Assembly (NCBI RefSeq): GCF_002878395.1
Contig: NC_061115.1
Span: 216,490,114-216,554,113 of the forward strand
DNA length: 64,000 nt
Source of the DNA: Capsicum annuum
Taxonomy: Eukaryota; Streptophyta; Magnoliopsida; Solanales; Solanaceae
Reading direction: 5' to 3'
This document shows positions 1 to 9,400 of this stretch, piece by piece. The position numbers were made by a program, and so were the translations under genes. Each line of letters opens with the position of its first letter. The stretch's first letter is position 1. Below the pieces are notes generated by a model, which was not told the origin of the DNA, did not search any database, and was given only the letters and a program-made list of their open reading frames with translations.

Positions 1-214
1 CCATTTTCCATTCACACCAATTAAACCTAACAAAAAGTTGCTAAAAAGGGAAAGTGTCAGTCTTAAACCTGTCACATTAAAAGTTGAAACTAAAGAGTTG
101 CTAAAAAAGGAAAGTGGCATTCTTTAAACAGACTAAAATGGAAAGTAAGCGAAACAAGTTGAAACAGAGAGAGTATATTTCTTTTCAAAAAAAGAAAGAT
201 GTGCTACTCAGCAG

Positions 215-330
215 AGACTTAAGGATGAAGAGTCTAATTGTTTTCCTATATAATGTTGAGAAAGCAAAGGACTTATGTGTATGTAAATATACCAAGATCA
301 TAGTTTTGGATAATTGCATAGCTATTTAAA
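215..330 (+). promoter_or_regulatory. Ankyrin-gene promoter / 5' leader remnant
   Basis: This block aligns by eye with the region just upstream of the ankyrin gene at 25158. Both have a TATA-like CCTATATAAT or CCTATATATAATAAT, then GAGAAAGCAAAGGACT, then a GTTTTGGATAA or ATTTTGGATAA stretch. Here no ankyrin exon follows, and the next open frame is the PGG ORF at 394. I infer a promoter and leader kept after the ankyrin exons were deleted. Activity is unproven. Confidence 0.5.
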
Positions 331-393
331 TAAAAAAGAACGGTTTTTCACATTGTAGATAAAGTCTTCTCGCGCATTCTAGGTGCGAGAAGG

Positions 394-969
394 ATGATGC
401 AGTTGCTACCAGCTATGGAGTCGGTGGGTGATCAAGAAGAAAGAGCTAGGAAAGAAGAAAAAATAGTTGAAAATATTATGAAGACAGCTGAAATGCACTT
501 AGTTGTGGCAACGCTATTAATGACAGTGACCTTCACAGCGGGTTTCACGTTACCAGGCGGTTTTGATAGCGATGCTGATAGCCCTAATAAAGGTATGGCA
601 ATTCTAATAAAAAGAACGGTGTTCCGTGAATTTGTTGTTTCGAATGCCATTGCGTTCGCATGCTCTTCTGCTGCTGTATTCGCCTACTTTTCCATGGCGA
701 CAAATGCCAGATCATCCGAAAAGGAGTTCTCGCTTATTGTTCGTCTTTATATGGTTGCAACTATGTTGCAGCTTTTGTCGATGACAGCGGTTGTATTTGC
801 ATTTGCAACTGGTATGTATGTTACGTTAGCACATTCAGTTGGTATCGCTGTTACTGTCGCTATCATGGGCGGGTTCTCTTTGTATACGTTGCTTGGCTTT
901 GCTGGATCAATTGGTCTTAAAAAAAAGAAGCATGGTGAAAGAAACCAGAACAGAGCTGCCTATGTGTGA
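394..969 (+). CDS. PGG-domain membrane protein lacking ankyrin repeats
   Basis: This is a 191-residue open frame that is entirely a PGG domain (the C-terminal part of ACD6/ITN1-type ankyrin proteins). A charged start is followed by a hydrophobic segment at about residues 36-52, the signature FTLPGGF at 51-57 and a DSPNKGMAI stretch. Three more hydrophobic segments lie at about 78-101, 118-140 and 146-172, then a basic KKKKHGERNQNR tail. Four membrane passes are predicted, as in the family. Full family members carry several ankyrin repeats before this domain, but none is present between the promoter-like block at 215-330 and this ORF. The start could be either of the first two Met codons or Met8. 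It may be a last exon cut off from its gene or a short membrane protein in its own right. The frame is unbroken, unlike most relatives in the window. Confidence 0.7.
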   Translation: MMQLLPAMESVGDQEERARKEEKIVENIMKTAEMHLVVATLLMTVTFTAGFTLPGGFDSDADSPNKGMAILIKRTVFREFVVSNAIAFACSSAAVFAYFSMATNARSSEKEFSLIVRLYMVATMLQLLSMTAVVFAFATGMYVTLAHSVGIAVTVAIMGGFSLYTLLGFAGSIGLKKKKHGERNQNRAAYV

Positions 970-1694
970 CAAGCTATGTTGCTCGGACTCTCCAAAATTG
1001 TCAGCGGATGCGTGCCGGATTCTCCAAAAGTAGTGTATTTTTGGAGAATCTGACGCGGCGGCTTCAAAACTGAACAGTCCGCGCAACATAGGTGACAAGA
1101 GGACTTCATCATTCTAAAGATAATGTATTTGTTCTAATTTCTAAAAGTGCAACAATGTGTTTGATGTTGCATATAATTTCCAGCTATATATGATCAATTA
1201 TATCCCTTTGCAAGTGTTTTCTAGTCTAGTCTTTGCAGGATTTCTTTCTTTCTTAATTTTGGAGTGAACGGATATGGGTGCCGGAATTCGATTAAAGACA
1301 ATTCAAATATCAAATAATAGAGATATTTGTCTAAATTATGCAATATTATGCAAGGTAAGGTTGCGTACAATATACCCTTATGGTCTGATCCTATTTTGGA
1401 CCGTGCACACTTAGCGAAAGCTTGGGTGCACCTGGCTGCATAATATAATTGGTATCTGTCTAATCTAATCCTAATCAGAATTAATCTGACAGGCACTAAA
1501 AAGAGAATCATAAAACGAATGAAAGGTGGAGACAAGTTATTAGACTCATTACCTTGTTCGAATGAACTCGTTGCTTCCGCATTGGTCATAACCCCGTTCG
1601 AGTACCTTCTCTCATAGATTTACCTTCACCAAGTCATCGCTAGCAATCAGTTTTTTTTGTTTTTGGAGCAAGAATCATATTAAGTTAGGGAAAA
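970..1694. other. Intergenic, no gene seen
   Basis: No convincing coding frame was found here. The stretch is AT-rich and holds only a degenerate SINE tail at 1341-1440. It includes the 3' flank of the PGG ORF. Confidence 0.6.
1341..1440 (+). repeat. Au-like SINE 3' fragment, degenerate
   Basis: The motifs GCAAGGTAAGGTTGCGTACA, then TATGGTCTGATCC, then a TGCACCTGGCTGCA end match, in order, the 3' half of the complete SINE at 4923-5105. The tRNA-derived head is missing. Confidence 0.6.
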
Positions 1695-2660
1695 ATTAAA
1701 AGTTTGGATCGTTTATGCCATCACCGTTACAGGTTCATTCATGCCATCACTTGTTAACAGTGGTTTTTCAAAAATAGTTTTTCCACGTGTCGTCCTACTA
1801 GAGGTCCACATCATAATTAAAACAAAGAGAAAAGGCTCTAATATGCCACGAACTATCAGAAATGGCTCATTTATGTCATCCGTTTAAAATTTAGCTCGTT
1901 TATGCCATCGCTATTACAAAACAGGTTCATACATGCCAGTACTTGTGAATGGCGTTTTTTCAAAAACTGCTTTTCCATGTGTCATCTTACTAGATGTCCA
2001 CATCATTAATTAAAATAAATCAATAAGAATTGATTTTCTCTTAAGTTTTGTTCATAATATTCAGTGCCTTGAATCTTTGAGGAAGTTCACCCGTCATAGC
2101 ATCGAATGAAAAATCCCTGAGGCATAAACGTTAATCGACCAAAATGTATGCAGCAGAATGAGTTACTAGTCATTTTGTGGATTGTAAGGCTTGACAAAAG
2201 AATATTTAGGCCTCACTTGTTTTTACAGCTATTGGTGCTTGGCCTAAGAATATCTCAGAATATATCCAGCTGTTTAGATAACTTAATTGGGACAATCACA
2301 TAATTTTAATTACGTGAACCTATAGTAAGACGGCGCGTGGCAAAGCTATTTTTTGAAAAACCACCGTTAACAAGTAATGGGATAGATGAACCTGTTTTGT
2401 AACGATAATGGCATAAACGAGATAAACTTTTAACGGATGGCATAAATGAGACATTTCTGATAGTTCGATGACATATTTGAACCTTTTCCCGTTATTTTAA
2501 TTAATGATGCGGATCTCTAGTAAGATGACACGTGGCAAAGATGTTTTGGAAAAATCACCGTTAACAAGTAATGGCATGGATGAACTTGTTTTGTAACGAC
2601 GATAGCATAAACAATTTCAAATAGTTTGATGACATATTTGATCCTTTACAAATTAAATTG
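1695..2660. mobile_element. Foldback (long inverted repeat) element
   Basis: The left arm (about 1700-2020) and right arm (about 2310-2650) are inverted copies. The left arm reads GTTTATGCCATC, ACTTGTTAACAGTGG, CCACGTGTCGTCCTACTAG and GTCCACATCAT. The right arm carries the reverse complements in reverse order. Each arm is itself a doubled unit of roughly 185 bp. The middle (about 2020-2310) is unrelated AT-rich DNA. No transposase frame is present. I infer a non-autonomous foldback or MITE-type DNA transposon; the exact ends and target duplication could not be fixed. Confidence 0.65.
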
Positions 2661-2937
2661 TTATAGCATGTTAGTGAAGTATATATTCAAAGTTACCAAT
2701 CAATGATTTTGCTTTTGATTCTCTTCTTTTGCTTTTCTTCTTTTCCTTTTTTAAGCTTTCTTTTGGGAAAAGGAATAATGAACTCAGCGAAGACTTCATT
2801 AGGATATTTATATATTGACAAAGACTTTTAATGGACCAGTATGATATTTTATGATTAATTCAATATTGCAGATTTTAAAAATTTAGATGTTCTTGAACTA
2901 ATATCGTAAGTTACAACCCTTCTTATATTAATACTAT

Positions 2938-3045
2938 AACAACAACAACAACAACAACATACCGGATGTAATCTGTATGGGGAGAGTAGAGTGTACATAG
3001 ATCTTATCCTTACGATGTAGATAGAGAGACTGTTTCAAAATCCAT
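2938..3045 (-). mobile_element. TS-like SINE fragment
   Basis: It starts with (CAA)n and CATACC, followed by GGGGAGAGTAGAGTGTACA, ATCTTATCC and GAGAGACTGTTTC. This is the antisense of the TTG-tailed 3' part of tobacco-type TS SINEs. A better kept copy in the same orientation is at 23155-23235 and one on the plus strand is at 6355-6470. Confidence 0.6.
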
Positions 3046-3144
3046 GCAATTTGATGGTCGAGAAGCAAAACATGACAAGTAAAAGTGAATGGAGGGAATA
3101 TATTATTCTAAAACAAAGACACAGCAAAGACTTAGATAGGTCTT

Positions 3145-3238
3145 AGTTTCTATATAATATTTCAATCTGAGAAAGCAAAACCTCACAAGATCAGAATTTG
3201 GGTGACTTTTGATAATCTCGTAAAAATCAAAAAGAGTA
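3145..3238 (+). promoter_or_regulatory. Putative core promoter and 5' UTR of ankyrin copy A
   Basis: TTTCTATATAATATTTC lies about 85 bp before the ATG at 3239 and is followed by GAGAAAGCAAAACCTCAC. The same order (TATA box, GAGAAAGCAAAG, CTCACAG, start) occurs before the ankyrin gene at 25158 and, on the minus strand, before the pseudogene starting at 23943. Conservation among paralogues supports a TATA promoter; it is not direct proof. Confidence 0.55.
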
Positions 3239-4663
3239 ATGGACTCAAAACTGTACAAAGCTGCGATGGAAGGCAATACAGGAAATGGTGATTTCTTACT
3301 TGCTGATTATCTAAATAGGGATGAAGAAAATGGGTACCAGGTCACTCCAAAGGGTAACACAGTCCTCCACGTTGCAGCTCTCTATGGCCAATCAGGTTTT
3401 GTGCCACAAGTTATTGACATTACTCCTGCATTGTTGTGCTGTAAGAACAAGAAAAATGAAACTGCACTTCACTTAGCAGCTAATAAAGGGCACAAAGACG
3501 TGGTGGAGGTACTACTGCGTGGCGTAGACGTAGCTGGACAACCCGTGGGGATCAATAAGGAGACACTTATGAGGATGACAGATGACAGTGGTGATACAGC
3601 CCTGCACAAAGCCGTGAGGACTGGATGTGTAGACACTGTCAGACTCTTGGTGGAACAAGATCCTGATTTCGAGTTTCCAGCAAACAATGCTGGGGAGACA
3701 CCACTCTATCTGGCCGCGGAGTCTGGTGTTGTTAACTGTTTGTCGGAAATCTTAGAACACTGCAACAGACCAACATACAGCAGTCCATGTGGTCAAACGG
3801 CTTTGCACGCGGCAATAATCCAGGAACACTTGGGTACTCATTTTTGGTTTTAAAGTTGATTAATAACCTCTGATCATGATTAAATTGAATAAGTAGTGTA
3901 AACTTGAAACTGACAGTGTATATAGCTTGAATCCTCCTTTCGATTCATATACACTTGACAAGTTTTTATACTTGTGAATCAAATTATATATAACATGTCA
4001 GTTAACTATTTTTTCAAGGCCACCAATCACTGCTTATTGTATAGAACTGAACTATGGATTCAGCCACTGATGTTTGTGTTATGGTAGGCTTCCTACATTA
4101 CACCTGCAGGATGTTTCACGCACCGGACTGCCTTCTTTTTTAGTTTTTAATATTCGACATATATGTATCCAGATTGTGCGGCATCACTGTGGGAATGGAA
4201 CAAATCATTATGCGAGGAAACTGACAAATGGGATTGGAATACACTGTATTATGCTGTTAAACAAGGATTGAGAGTAGTAGTTCGTAAAATGCTGGGGTGG
4301 AAGACATCGTTAGCCTACACTCACGCAGGCAATGGAAATGACTGGGCAACATCAATTCATATTGCAGCCAATGAAGGTCGTGTAAACATGATACGTGAGC
4401 TATCATTTCACTGTCCAGATAGTCAGATTCTTATTGAATTCTAAAGAATCTCATAACCTTATTGACGAGCCAGATAATGATGGCAACACTCCTCTCCATT
4501 TGCTTGCTGCCCGACTGGATAGATGTGCCTGTTGAATTTAGAAGACATTCCGTACAAAGAAGATGCTATTTAACAAAGAAAACCAGACTCCACTTCACAT
4601 ATCAGATTATAGCTATGAGAAAACACTGCAGGTACGTGCCTACATGTTACTTTGCTAGCGTTT

Positions 4664-4830
4664 GGCTGTAGATTTTGAAAATTTATCTTCAAATATCTTT
4701 GTTTGGACATGAAATTTGGCATGTTCAAAGATCACAACATCAAAAACTCGAATTTTCAATTTTCAACTTCAAAATCTATGGTCAATTCAGCTACAATCTA
4801 TTGGTAATTCCGCGACTAAATGTAATTAGT
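4664..4830. repeat. MITE-like AT-rich segment in intron 2 of copy A
   Basis: The opening GCGTTTGGCTGTAGATTTT, with TTTGTTTGGACATGAAATTT further in, resembles the CGTTTGGCC(ATG) termini of common small MITEs and of the element at 7139-7420. No clean terminal repeat or target duplication could be defined. Confidence 0.3.
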
Positions 4831-4922
4831 CTCACCCATATGCAACTAAATACATAAAGATTGGTATATAGAATGTTGGTTATGAATCTTCAAATTTATT
4901 TAATACTACATATTACGTTTGA

Positions 4923-5105
4923 AGGAGAGCCTTGGAGTAACTGGTAAAGTTGCCTCCACTTGATCAGGAGGTCACGGGTTTAAGCCTGGAAAACAGCCTC
5001 TGGCAGAAATGCAAGGTAAGGTTATGTACGACACACCCTTGTGGTGGGGCCCTTACCCGGACACAGTGCATAGCGGTAGCTTTAGTGCACCGGGCTGCCT
5101 TTTTT
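4923..5105 (+). mobile_element. Au-like tRNA-derived SINE, complete, with target duplication
   Basis: The head GGAGAGCCTTGGAGTAACTG carries a Pol III A-box-like GTAACTGGTAAAG, and GGTCACGGGTTTAAGCC is B-box-like. The body has GCAAGGTAAGG, TTGTGGTGGGGCCC and GTGCACCGGGCTGCC, ending in a T run. It is flanked by an imperfect 18-bp target duplication, ACTACATATTACGTTTGA (4905-4922) and ACTACGTATTACGTTCGA (5106-5123), the hallmark of LINE-driven retroposition. It sits in intron 2 of copy A. Confidence 0.85.
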
Positions 5106-6052
5106 ACTACGTATTACGTTCGATACTCGTATTCGATAGAAGTAGAGGATGTATAGCTATTGACGTTACATGTTCTTTTACTATATATAAACTCACCACA
5201 TGATGAAAATAGGCGAAATGGTCATTCCAGCGGAATCTTCGCCATTGTCGATTAGGACAGCGTGATTTTGATATAAAATGGAAGAAAATGCAGAAGCCAG
5301 AAGATGAAACAGAGTCGAGGGAGAACACAGCTAAGAGAGATAAGAAAGGCATGCTGAAAGATATTATGGAGGCAACTCAAATACATCTAGTAGTTGCCAC
5401 ACTACTAGTTACTGTTACCTTCGCAGCAGGTTTCACCTTACCTGGAGGTTTTGAAAGCGATCTCAATAGCTCTAATAAAGGGATGGTGATTCTAATAAGG
5501 GAAACAGCGTTCCGTGCATTTGTTGTCTTAGATGCCATTGCCTTTACATGCTCTGCTTGTGCTGTATTCTGCTACTTCTTCATTGCGGAAGATGCAGCAG
5601 GTGTGAAAACATTAGTAATTATAGCTGTGCGCTATCATATAGCAATTCTTTTGCAGCTTGTGGAGATGTCAGCAGTTGTAATTGCATTTGTAACTGGTAT
5701 GTATGCTACTTTAGCACATTCACTTGGTCTCGCTGTTACTGTCTGTTCAATCGGTTGCATCTTTTTCCCTATGTTCTATCTTCTGTTAAATATTAGGCGT
5801 ATCTGCAAATATTAGGCATATAGTTAAGCGATACTAGATTCAATCTCACGTATGATTATTGAATATATTTTTGTGAACGTTATTTGATATAAATATATGG
5901 CATCTGATATTCTTTTATCACTGTTATTATCAACTAGTGAATCATGAGAAAAATCAAGGTTGCGCCAGTGACGACCTCTTATATGATAACAGTTAACCAA
6001 TGATAATCTCTTATATGATAATCTCTGCATAACAAGACTACAAACCAAACTA

Positions 6053-6092
6053 CTCGATAGCCCTAATAAAGGGATGTCGATTCTATTATAAA
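6053..6092 (+). pseudogene. Tiny PGG-domain relic
   Basis: The segment translates to LLDSPNKGMSILL and then meets a stop. This matches the DSPNKGMAIL stretch that follows the PGG motif in every copy in this window. Nothing else of the gene is adjacent. It is a remnant of another lost paralogue or of the 3' part of a copy broken at 6583. Confidence 0.6.
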
Positions 6093-6354
6093 GTAAACAA
6101 GACTACTACTGTTTGCATTACCTTATAGATACAACATAATTTTTTGTCAAGATGGTGTTAATGGATTCCAAACTAATCATTTGTAAATGTACATTTTAAA
6201 AATAAATACAAATTAAATTCGAATAGAAATTACTAAATTCTGTCAAACTTACCACCTTGCCTTTGACAAAATGGGTTGGTGTGGGGTTATTGATCCGGGT
6301 TATTGATCCCACTCTAAAACATTGTAATAAAGTAATAATTATACAACTGACATA

Positions 6355-6470
6355 AAGATGGCAAGTTGGGCCACATCTCCTGAGATAGTGATGTGGACTG
6401 TGTACACTTACCCTCCCAAGACCCCACTTGGTGGGGAAGTGGGGAATATACTGAGTATGTTGTTGTTTCA
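6355..6470 (+). mobile_element. TS-like SINE 3' part
   Basis: GTACACTTACCCTCCCAAGA, then CCCACTTGGTGGGG, then ATACTGAGTATGTTGTTGTT matches the 3' half of tobacco-type TS SINEs, which end in a TTG repeat. The tRNA-like head is not recognisable. Confidence 0.6.
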
Positions 6471-6582
6471 CCTCGAGGAACCAAAAGACTTTCAAGTTCA
6501 TTGCAGATTTATTTATTAATTATCCGTGACCTCCTGATCAAATAACAACAATTTTACCAATCACTCTAATGCTCTCCGTGAG

Positions 6583-6711
6583 ATGAAAGAATAGTCAAAA
6601 ATATTATGAAGACAGCTCAAATACATTTAGTAGTGGAAACTATCAATTCATGATAATGACCTTCTCAGATGGTTTCACATTATGAAAACGACATTGATAG
6701 TCCTATAACCA
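6583..6711 (+). pseudogene. PGG-domain relic (start of domain)
   Basis: One frame reads ERIVKNIMKTAQIHLVV, the membrane entry of the PGG domain. The following bases still resemble the FTxGFTLPGG coding region and a GATAGTCCTATA remnant, but the frame is lost through small indels. No ankyrin exon lies upstream. It is a dead copy between A and B. Confidence 0.65.
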
Positions 6712-7138
6712 GAGGGGAACCTAGAATTTGAAGTTAGAGGGTACACTATTATCTTTAACATGGTCATGTCTATTAACTACATAATTTGGCATACAGTTTT
6801 TTTAAACTTAAAAATTACAAAAAAAATTATGATCAAAGTATAAACTTCAAAATGATCTAGTATTAATATGACAAAAGTAGACTATCCTTTCATACTAGAC
6901 ATCGACGCGTTTTCATATTCTGAAAATGGTCAATGATTGCATCGTTGTTTATATTTACAAATACATCCTTCTTAATGTAACAAACTAAATAATCAATTAA
7001 AAAATGCATCACAAATACTGCTACACAACTCATTCTTGATATGCTTCATGGATGAAAAACCTCTCTCTACAGTTGCGGTAGCTAGAGAATTGAAAAAGCT
7101 ATCAGTTGAGTGTGCGTGTTCTAACGTATATTTAGTAG
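6712..7138. other. Intergenic, no gene seen
   Basis: AT-rich DNA. AGAGGGGAACCTAGAATTTG at 6711 resembles the start of a Solanaceae hAT-type MITE, but no matching end was identified. Confidence 0.4.
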
Positions 7139-7420
7139 TCGTTTGGTAATGAAAATTATTTTCGAATTTTTGAAAAATTCTTTCACTTTAGTGAAAAAAG
7201 TTAAAACAATATGGGTTTGGCCTTCAAAATTCAAAATTCTGAATTATATTTGGAAAACTAAAAATAAGTTTTACTCGTTTTGACTTTTTTCACTCATATT
7301 TCTCTCACCAAATTTTAAAAACAACTTTAATTTATATTTATGGTCAAACACAGCTCTAATTCCAAACTCTAACTCCAACTCCAACTCCAAAAAATTATGA
7401 TTTTCATGGCCAAATGGGGT
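7139..7420. mobile_element. MITE with GTTTGG(CC)ATGAAAAT termini
   Basis: The left end reads GTTTGGTAATGAAAATTA. The right end reads ATGATTTTCATGGCCAAATG, whose reverse complement begins CATTTGGCCATGAAAATC, so the ends are imperfect inverted repeats. The interior is AT-rich with the tandem CTCCAACTCCAACTCC and has no coding frame. The type is common in Solanaceae; the superfamily was not determined. Confidence 0.5.
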
Positions 7421-7570
7421 ATATTTTACTTGAAGAGAACTTGAGAAAATTGTAAATTTTAGGTATTTGATGTTGTGGGCTTGACAGTTTTGGGTTTGGG
7501 ATTGGAGAATTGCCATGGCCCATGGGTTTATTAAATATGAATATATAATTTGTAAAGGCAAAAAAACAAA

Positions 7571-7652
7571 AAAGGGACGCTTGCCAAGCATCGAACCTGC
7601 AACGTCCCGGGTCAAGAGACCTTTCATCTGCTCTCTAGACCAATGCACCCAA
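7571..7652 (-). repeat. tRNA-like sequence (SINE head or tRNA pseudogene)
   Basis: On the minus strand GGTGCATTGGTCTAGAGAGC gives an A-box-like segment, and GCAGGTTCGATGCTTGG gives a B-box-like segment about 40 bp later, followed by a T-rich end. The cloverleaf is not convincing enough for a functional tRNA, so a tRNA-derived retroposon is more likely. Confidence 0.45.
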
Positions 7653-7840
7653 ATGACATTTGATTTTATGGGTGCACAATTTAATATATGTTTTATGGGT
7701 CCGCCTCTGCCTATAACATGATTGAGTCATTGACACTAGCTTCGTATTTGTCTAGACTGAAAGAGTAAAGGCATAGTGTTAAGGTACATTAATTATGTAG
7801 GGACATCATCAAATATGAAGATGGCAAAATGATGCAATTG

Positions 7841-8395
7841 TTAATTTTCTGAAAGAAGAATCATATAGCAGACCATATAAAAAGAGATGGCACCAATGAC
7901 ACAGACAGTAACGGCGAGACCAACAGAATGTGCTAAAGTAACATACAAACCAGTTGAAAATGCAACTACGAATGCTGTCATTGCCAGAAGCTGCAACAGA
8001 ATTGCCATATTATAAAGCCGGATAATAGCTTTTAGCTCTGTTGTTGCAGATGATATTGACTTTGTTGCCATGAGAAAGTAGCCGAATACAGCTGCAGCGG
8101 AGCACGCAAAGGCGATGACATCAGAAATGACAAATGCATGGAATGCTGTTCTTCTTAATAGAATCGCCATCCCTTTATTAGGACTATTAGTATCGCTTTC
8201 AAAACCTCCTGGTAACGTAAAACCAGCTGTGAAGGTCACTGTCATTAATAGAGATGCCACAACTAAGTGTATTTGAGCTGCCTTCATAATATTTTCAACC
8301 ATTCTTTCATCTCTCTTAGCTTTGTCTTCTTGATCATTACTCTCTGACACCGTCTTCGGTATCGGCACCATCATCCTTCTTGTCACAGACATCAT
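7841..8395 (-). CDS. PGG-domain exon, orphan (copy B)
   Basis: This is a 184-residue frame on the minus strand with a basic start (MMSVTRRMM), the segment DERMVENIMKAAQIHLVV, the signature FTLPGGFESD and four hydrophobic segments, ending at LLSEN. It is the membrane half of an ACD6/ITN1-type ankyrin protein and no ankyrin exons were found upstream up to 10 kb. The first two Met codons lie inside or next to the 8-bp target duplication of the MITE at 8396-8572. The original frame continued upstream, and codons before the insertion (8581-8664) join in frame with this ORF if the MITE and one duplication copy are ignored. The start is therefore probably created by the insertion. Whether the exon is expressed is unknown. 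Confidence 0.7.
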   Translation of the reverse strand: MMSVTRRMMVPIPKTVSESNDQEDKAKRDERMVENIMKAAQIHLVVASLLMTVTFTAGFTLPGGFESDTNSPNKGMAILLRRTAFHAFVISDVIAFACSAAAVFGYFLMATKSISSATTELKAIIRLYNMAILLQLLAMTAFVVAFSTGLYVTLAHSVGLAVTVCVIGAISFYMVCYMILLSEN

Positions 8396-8572
8396 CAGGG
8401 GCGGATCCAGGATTTTCAGTGAGGGGGTTCAGTAGTACATATACGGACTAGTTGAAGGAGGTTCAGCCTCTATTATTTATACATAAAAAAATTTTTATCA
8501 TGTAAAAATAGTATAATTTTCCGATGAAGGGGATTCAGATAACCCCCTGGAATACATGTACATCCGCCACTG
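8396..8572. mobile_element. hAT-type MITE with perfect 8-bp target duplication
   Basis: The ends CAGGGGCGGAT and ATCCGCCACTG are terminal inverted repeats (CAGnGGCGGAT). The element is 177 bp and is bounded on both sides by GACATCAT (8388-8395 and 8573-8580). An 8-bp duplication is typical of hAT transposons. There is no coding capacity. It sits inside the coding sequence of the copy B PGG exon. Confidence 0.88.
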
Positions 8573-8580
8573 GACATCAT

Positions 8581-8664
8581 GGGCAGGAGTGTATCTGCAA
8601 TCTGCATGACCACGGAACTCACCACGACCTCTGCCATTCTTTTTTGTTTTGGGCAGCTATCCAA
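8581..8664 (-). pseudogene. Upstream part of the copy B PGG exon, cut off by the MITE
   Basis: The minus-strand frame ending in ADTLLPMMS continues directly into the MMSVTRR start of the downstream PGG ORF once the MITE and one GACATCAT are discounted. This supports one original exon. No ankyrin repeat is recognisable here, and no clear splice acceptor was fixed. Confidence 0.55.
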
Positions 8665-8851
8665 AATTATGATACTTGGTATGTCCTTTGCTTCTCTCTT
8701 GATGAAACATTATGTAGGAAAACAATTACTCTTCATAGTCAAGTCCTGCTGAGTCTTTCTTTTTATAGTAGAACAAAATACAAGTTTTTTCGAACTCATC
8801 CATGTGGAGGCCACCCCACGCATGACATAAATGTCGTCGTCTTCATATGAA

Positions 8852-9010
8852 GAGAGTCTTGGAGTAACTTGTAAAATTGTTGTCATGTGACCAGAAAATA
8901 GCCTCAGACAGAAATGCATGGTAAGACATGCGTACAATACACCCTTGTGGTGGGACCCTTCCCCGAACCCTATGCATAGCGGAAACTTTAGTGTACCGGC
9001 TACACTGTTT
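8852..9010 (+). mobile_element. Au-like SINE, internally deleted
   Basis: It starts GAGAGTCTTGGAGTAAC, runs to CCTCAGACAGAAATGCATGG and TTGTGGTGGGACCC, and ends with CTTTAGTGTACCGGC. The B-box region present in the copy at 4923-5105 is missing. The strand and family match that copy. Confidence 0.75.
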
Positions 9011-9400
9011 ATCTATTCTAGCCTTGATGGATAGAAATACCTAATATTTGGTATTTGGTATTTGTTGCTGGTATAAGGTAGTAGGTATCCCTTGGAAATA
9101 GAACAAAAGGACTCTCAAGTTCATTGGATTCTTTAATATCAACAATGTCAGCTGATAGCCACACCATATATAAGAAATGACCAGTCTAGTATCTTAAGAT
9201 ATTCTAATATAAAGACTCAACAAAGTTTCATTAAGAAATATGAAACACCTAGAAGTTCTACACCAGGCTGGCATAATATTAAGATATTCTATAGCAAAGA
9301 CTTGGGTAAATAGACTTCATCAAACATAATTATAATAGAAATATTTGGCCTCGAGATGCAAGCTAACAACTGTGAAGTGGATGAAAACCTGAGGCTAGTC
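9011..9400. other. Intergenic, SINE-tail-like, no gene
   Basis: TATTTGTTGCTGGTATAAGG with TAGGTATCCC near 9060-9090 resembles part of a tRNA-derived SINE seen often in Solanaceae. The rest has no recognisable feature. Confidence 0.4.

Larger units (their letters stand above)
3239..5815 (+). pseudogene. Ankyrin-PGG protein, three exons, frameshifted (copy A)
   Basis: Exon 1 (3239-3833) starts MDSKLYKAAMEGN and holds about five ankyrin repeats (GNTVLHVAALYG, NETALHLAANKGH, GDTALHKAVRTG, GETPLYLAAESG, GQTALHAAI), ending at a GT donor in phase 1. Exon 2 (4173 to about 4631) starts after CCAG, restores an Asp codon and has two more repeats. It has lost 71 bp relative to the copy at 26030-26556, between the CACTG at 4409 and the TTCTT at 4428, so the frame ends at TAA 4441-4443. 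The lost frame is then readable as NLIDEPDNDGNTPLHLLAA. The donor is CAG|GTACGT. Exon 3 (5213-5815) starts after ATAG and encodes a complete PGG domain with FTLPGGF and four hydrophobic segments. The family (ACD6, ITN1) are plasma-membrane or ER signalling proteins in plants. A full-length product is not expected; a truncated soluble ankyrin protein is possible. A SINE sits in intron 2. Confidence 0.85.
5816..6582. other. Intergenic with small PGG relic and SINE
   Basis: No gene was found. The stretch holds the 3' flank of copy A, the 40-bp PGG relic at 6053-6092 and a TS-like SINE fragment at 6355-6470. Confidence 0.6.

Noticed and set aside
7571..7652. Functional tRNA gene
   Set aside because: A- and B-box-like segments are present, but no clean cloverleaf or acceptor stem could be drawn; a tRNA-derived repeat is more likely.
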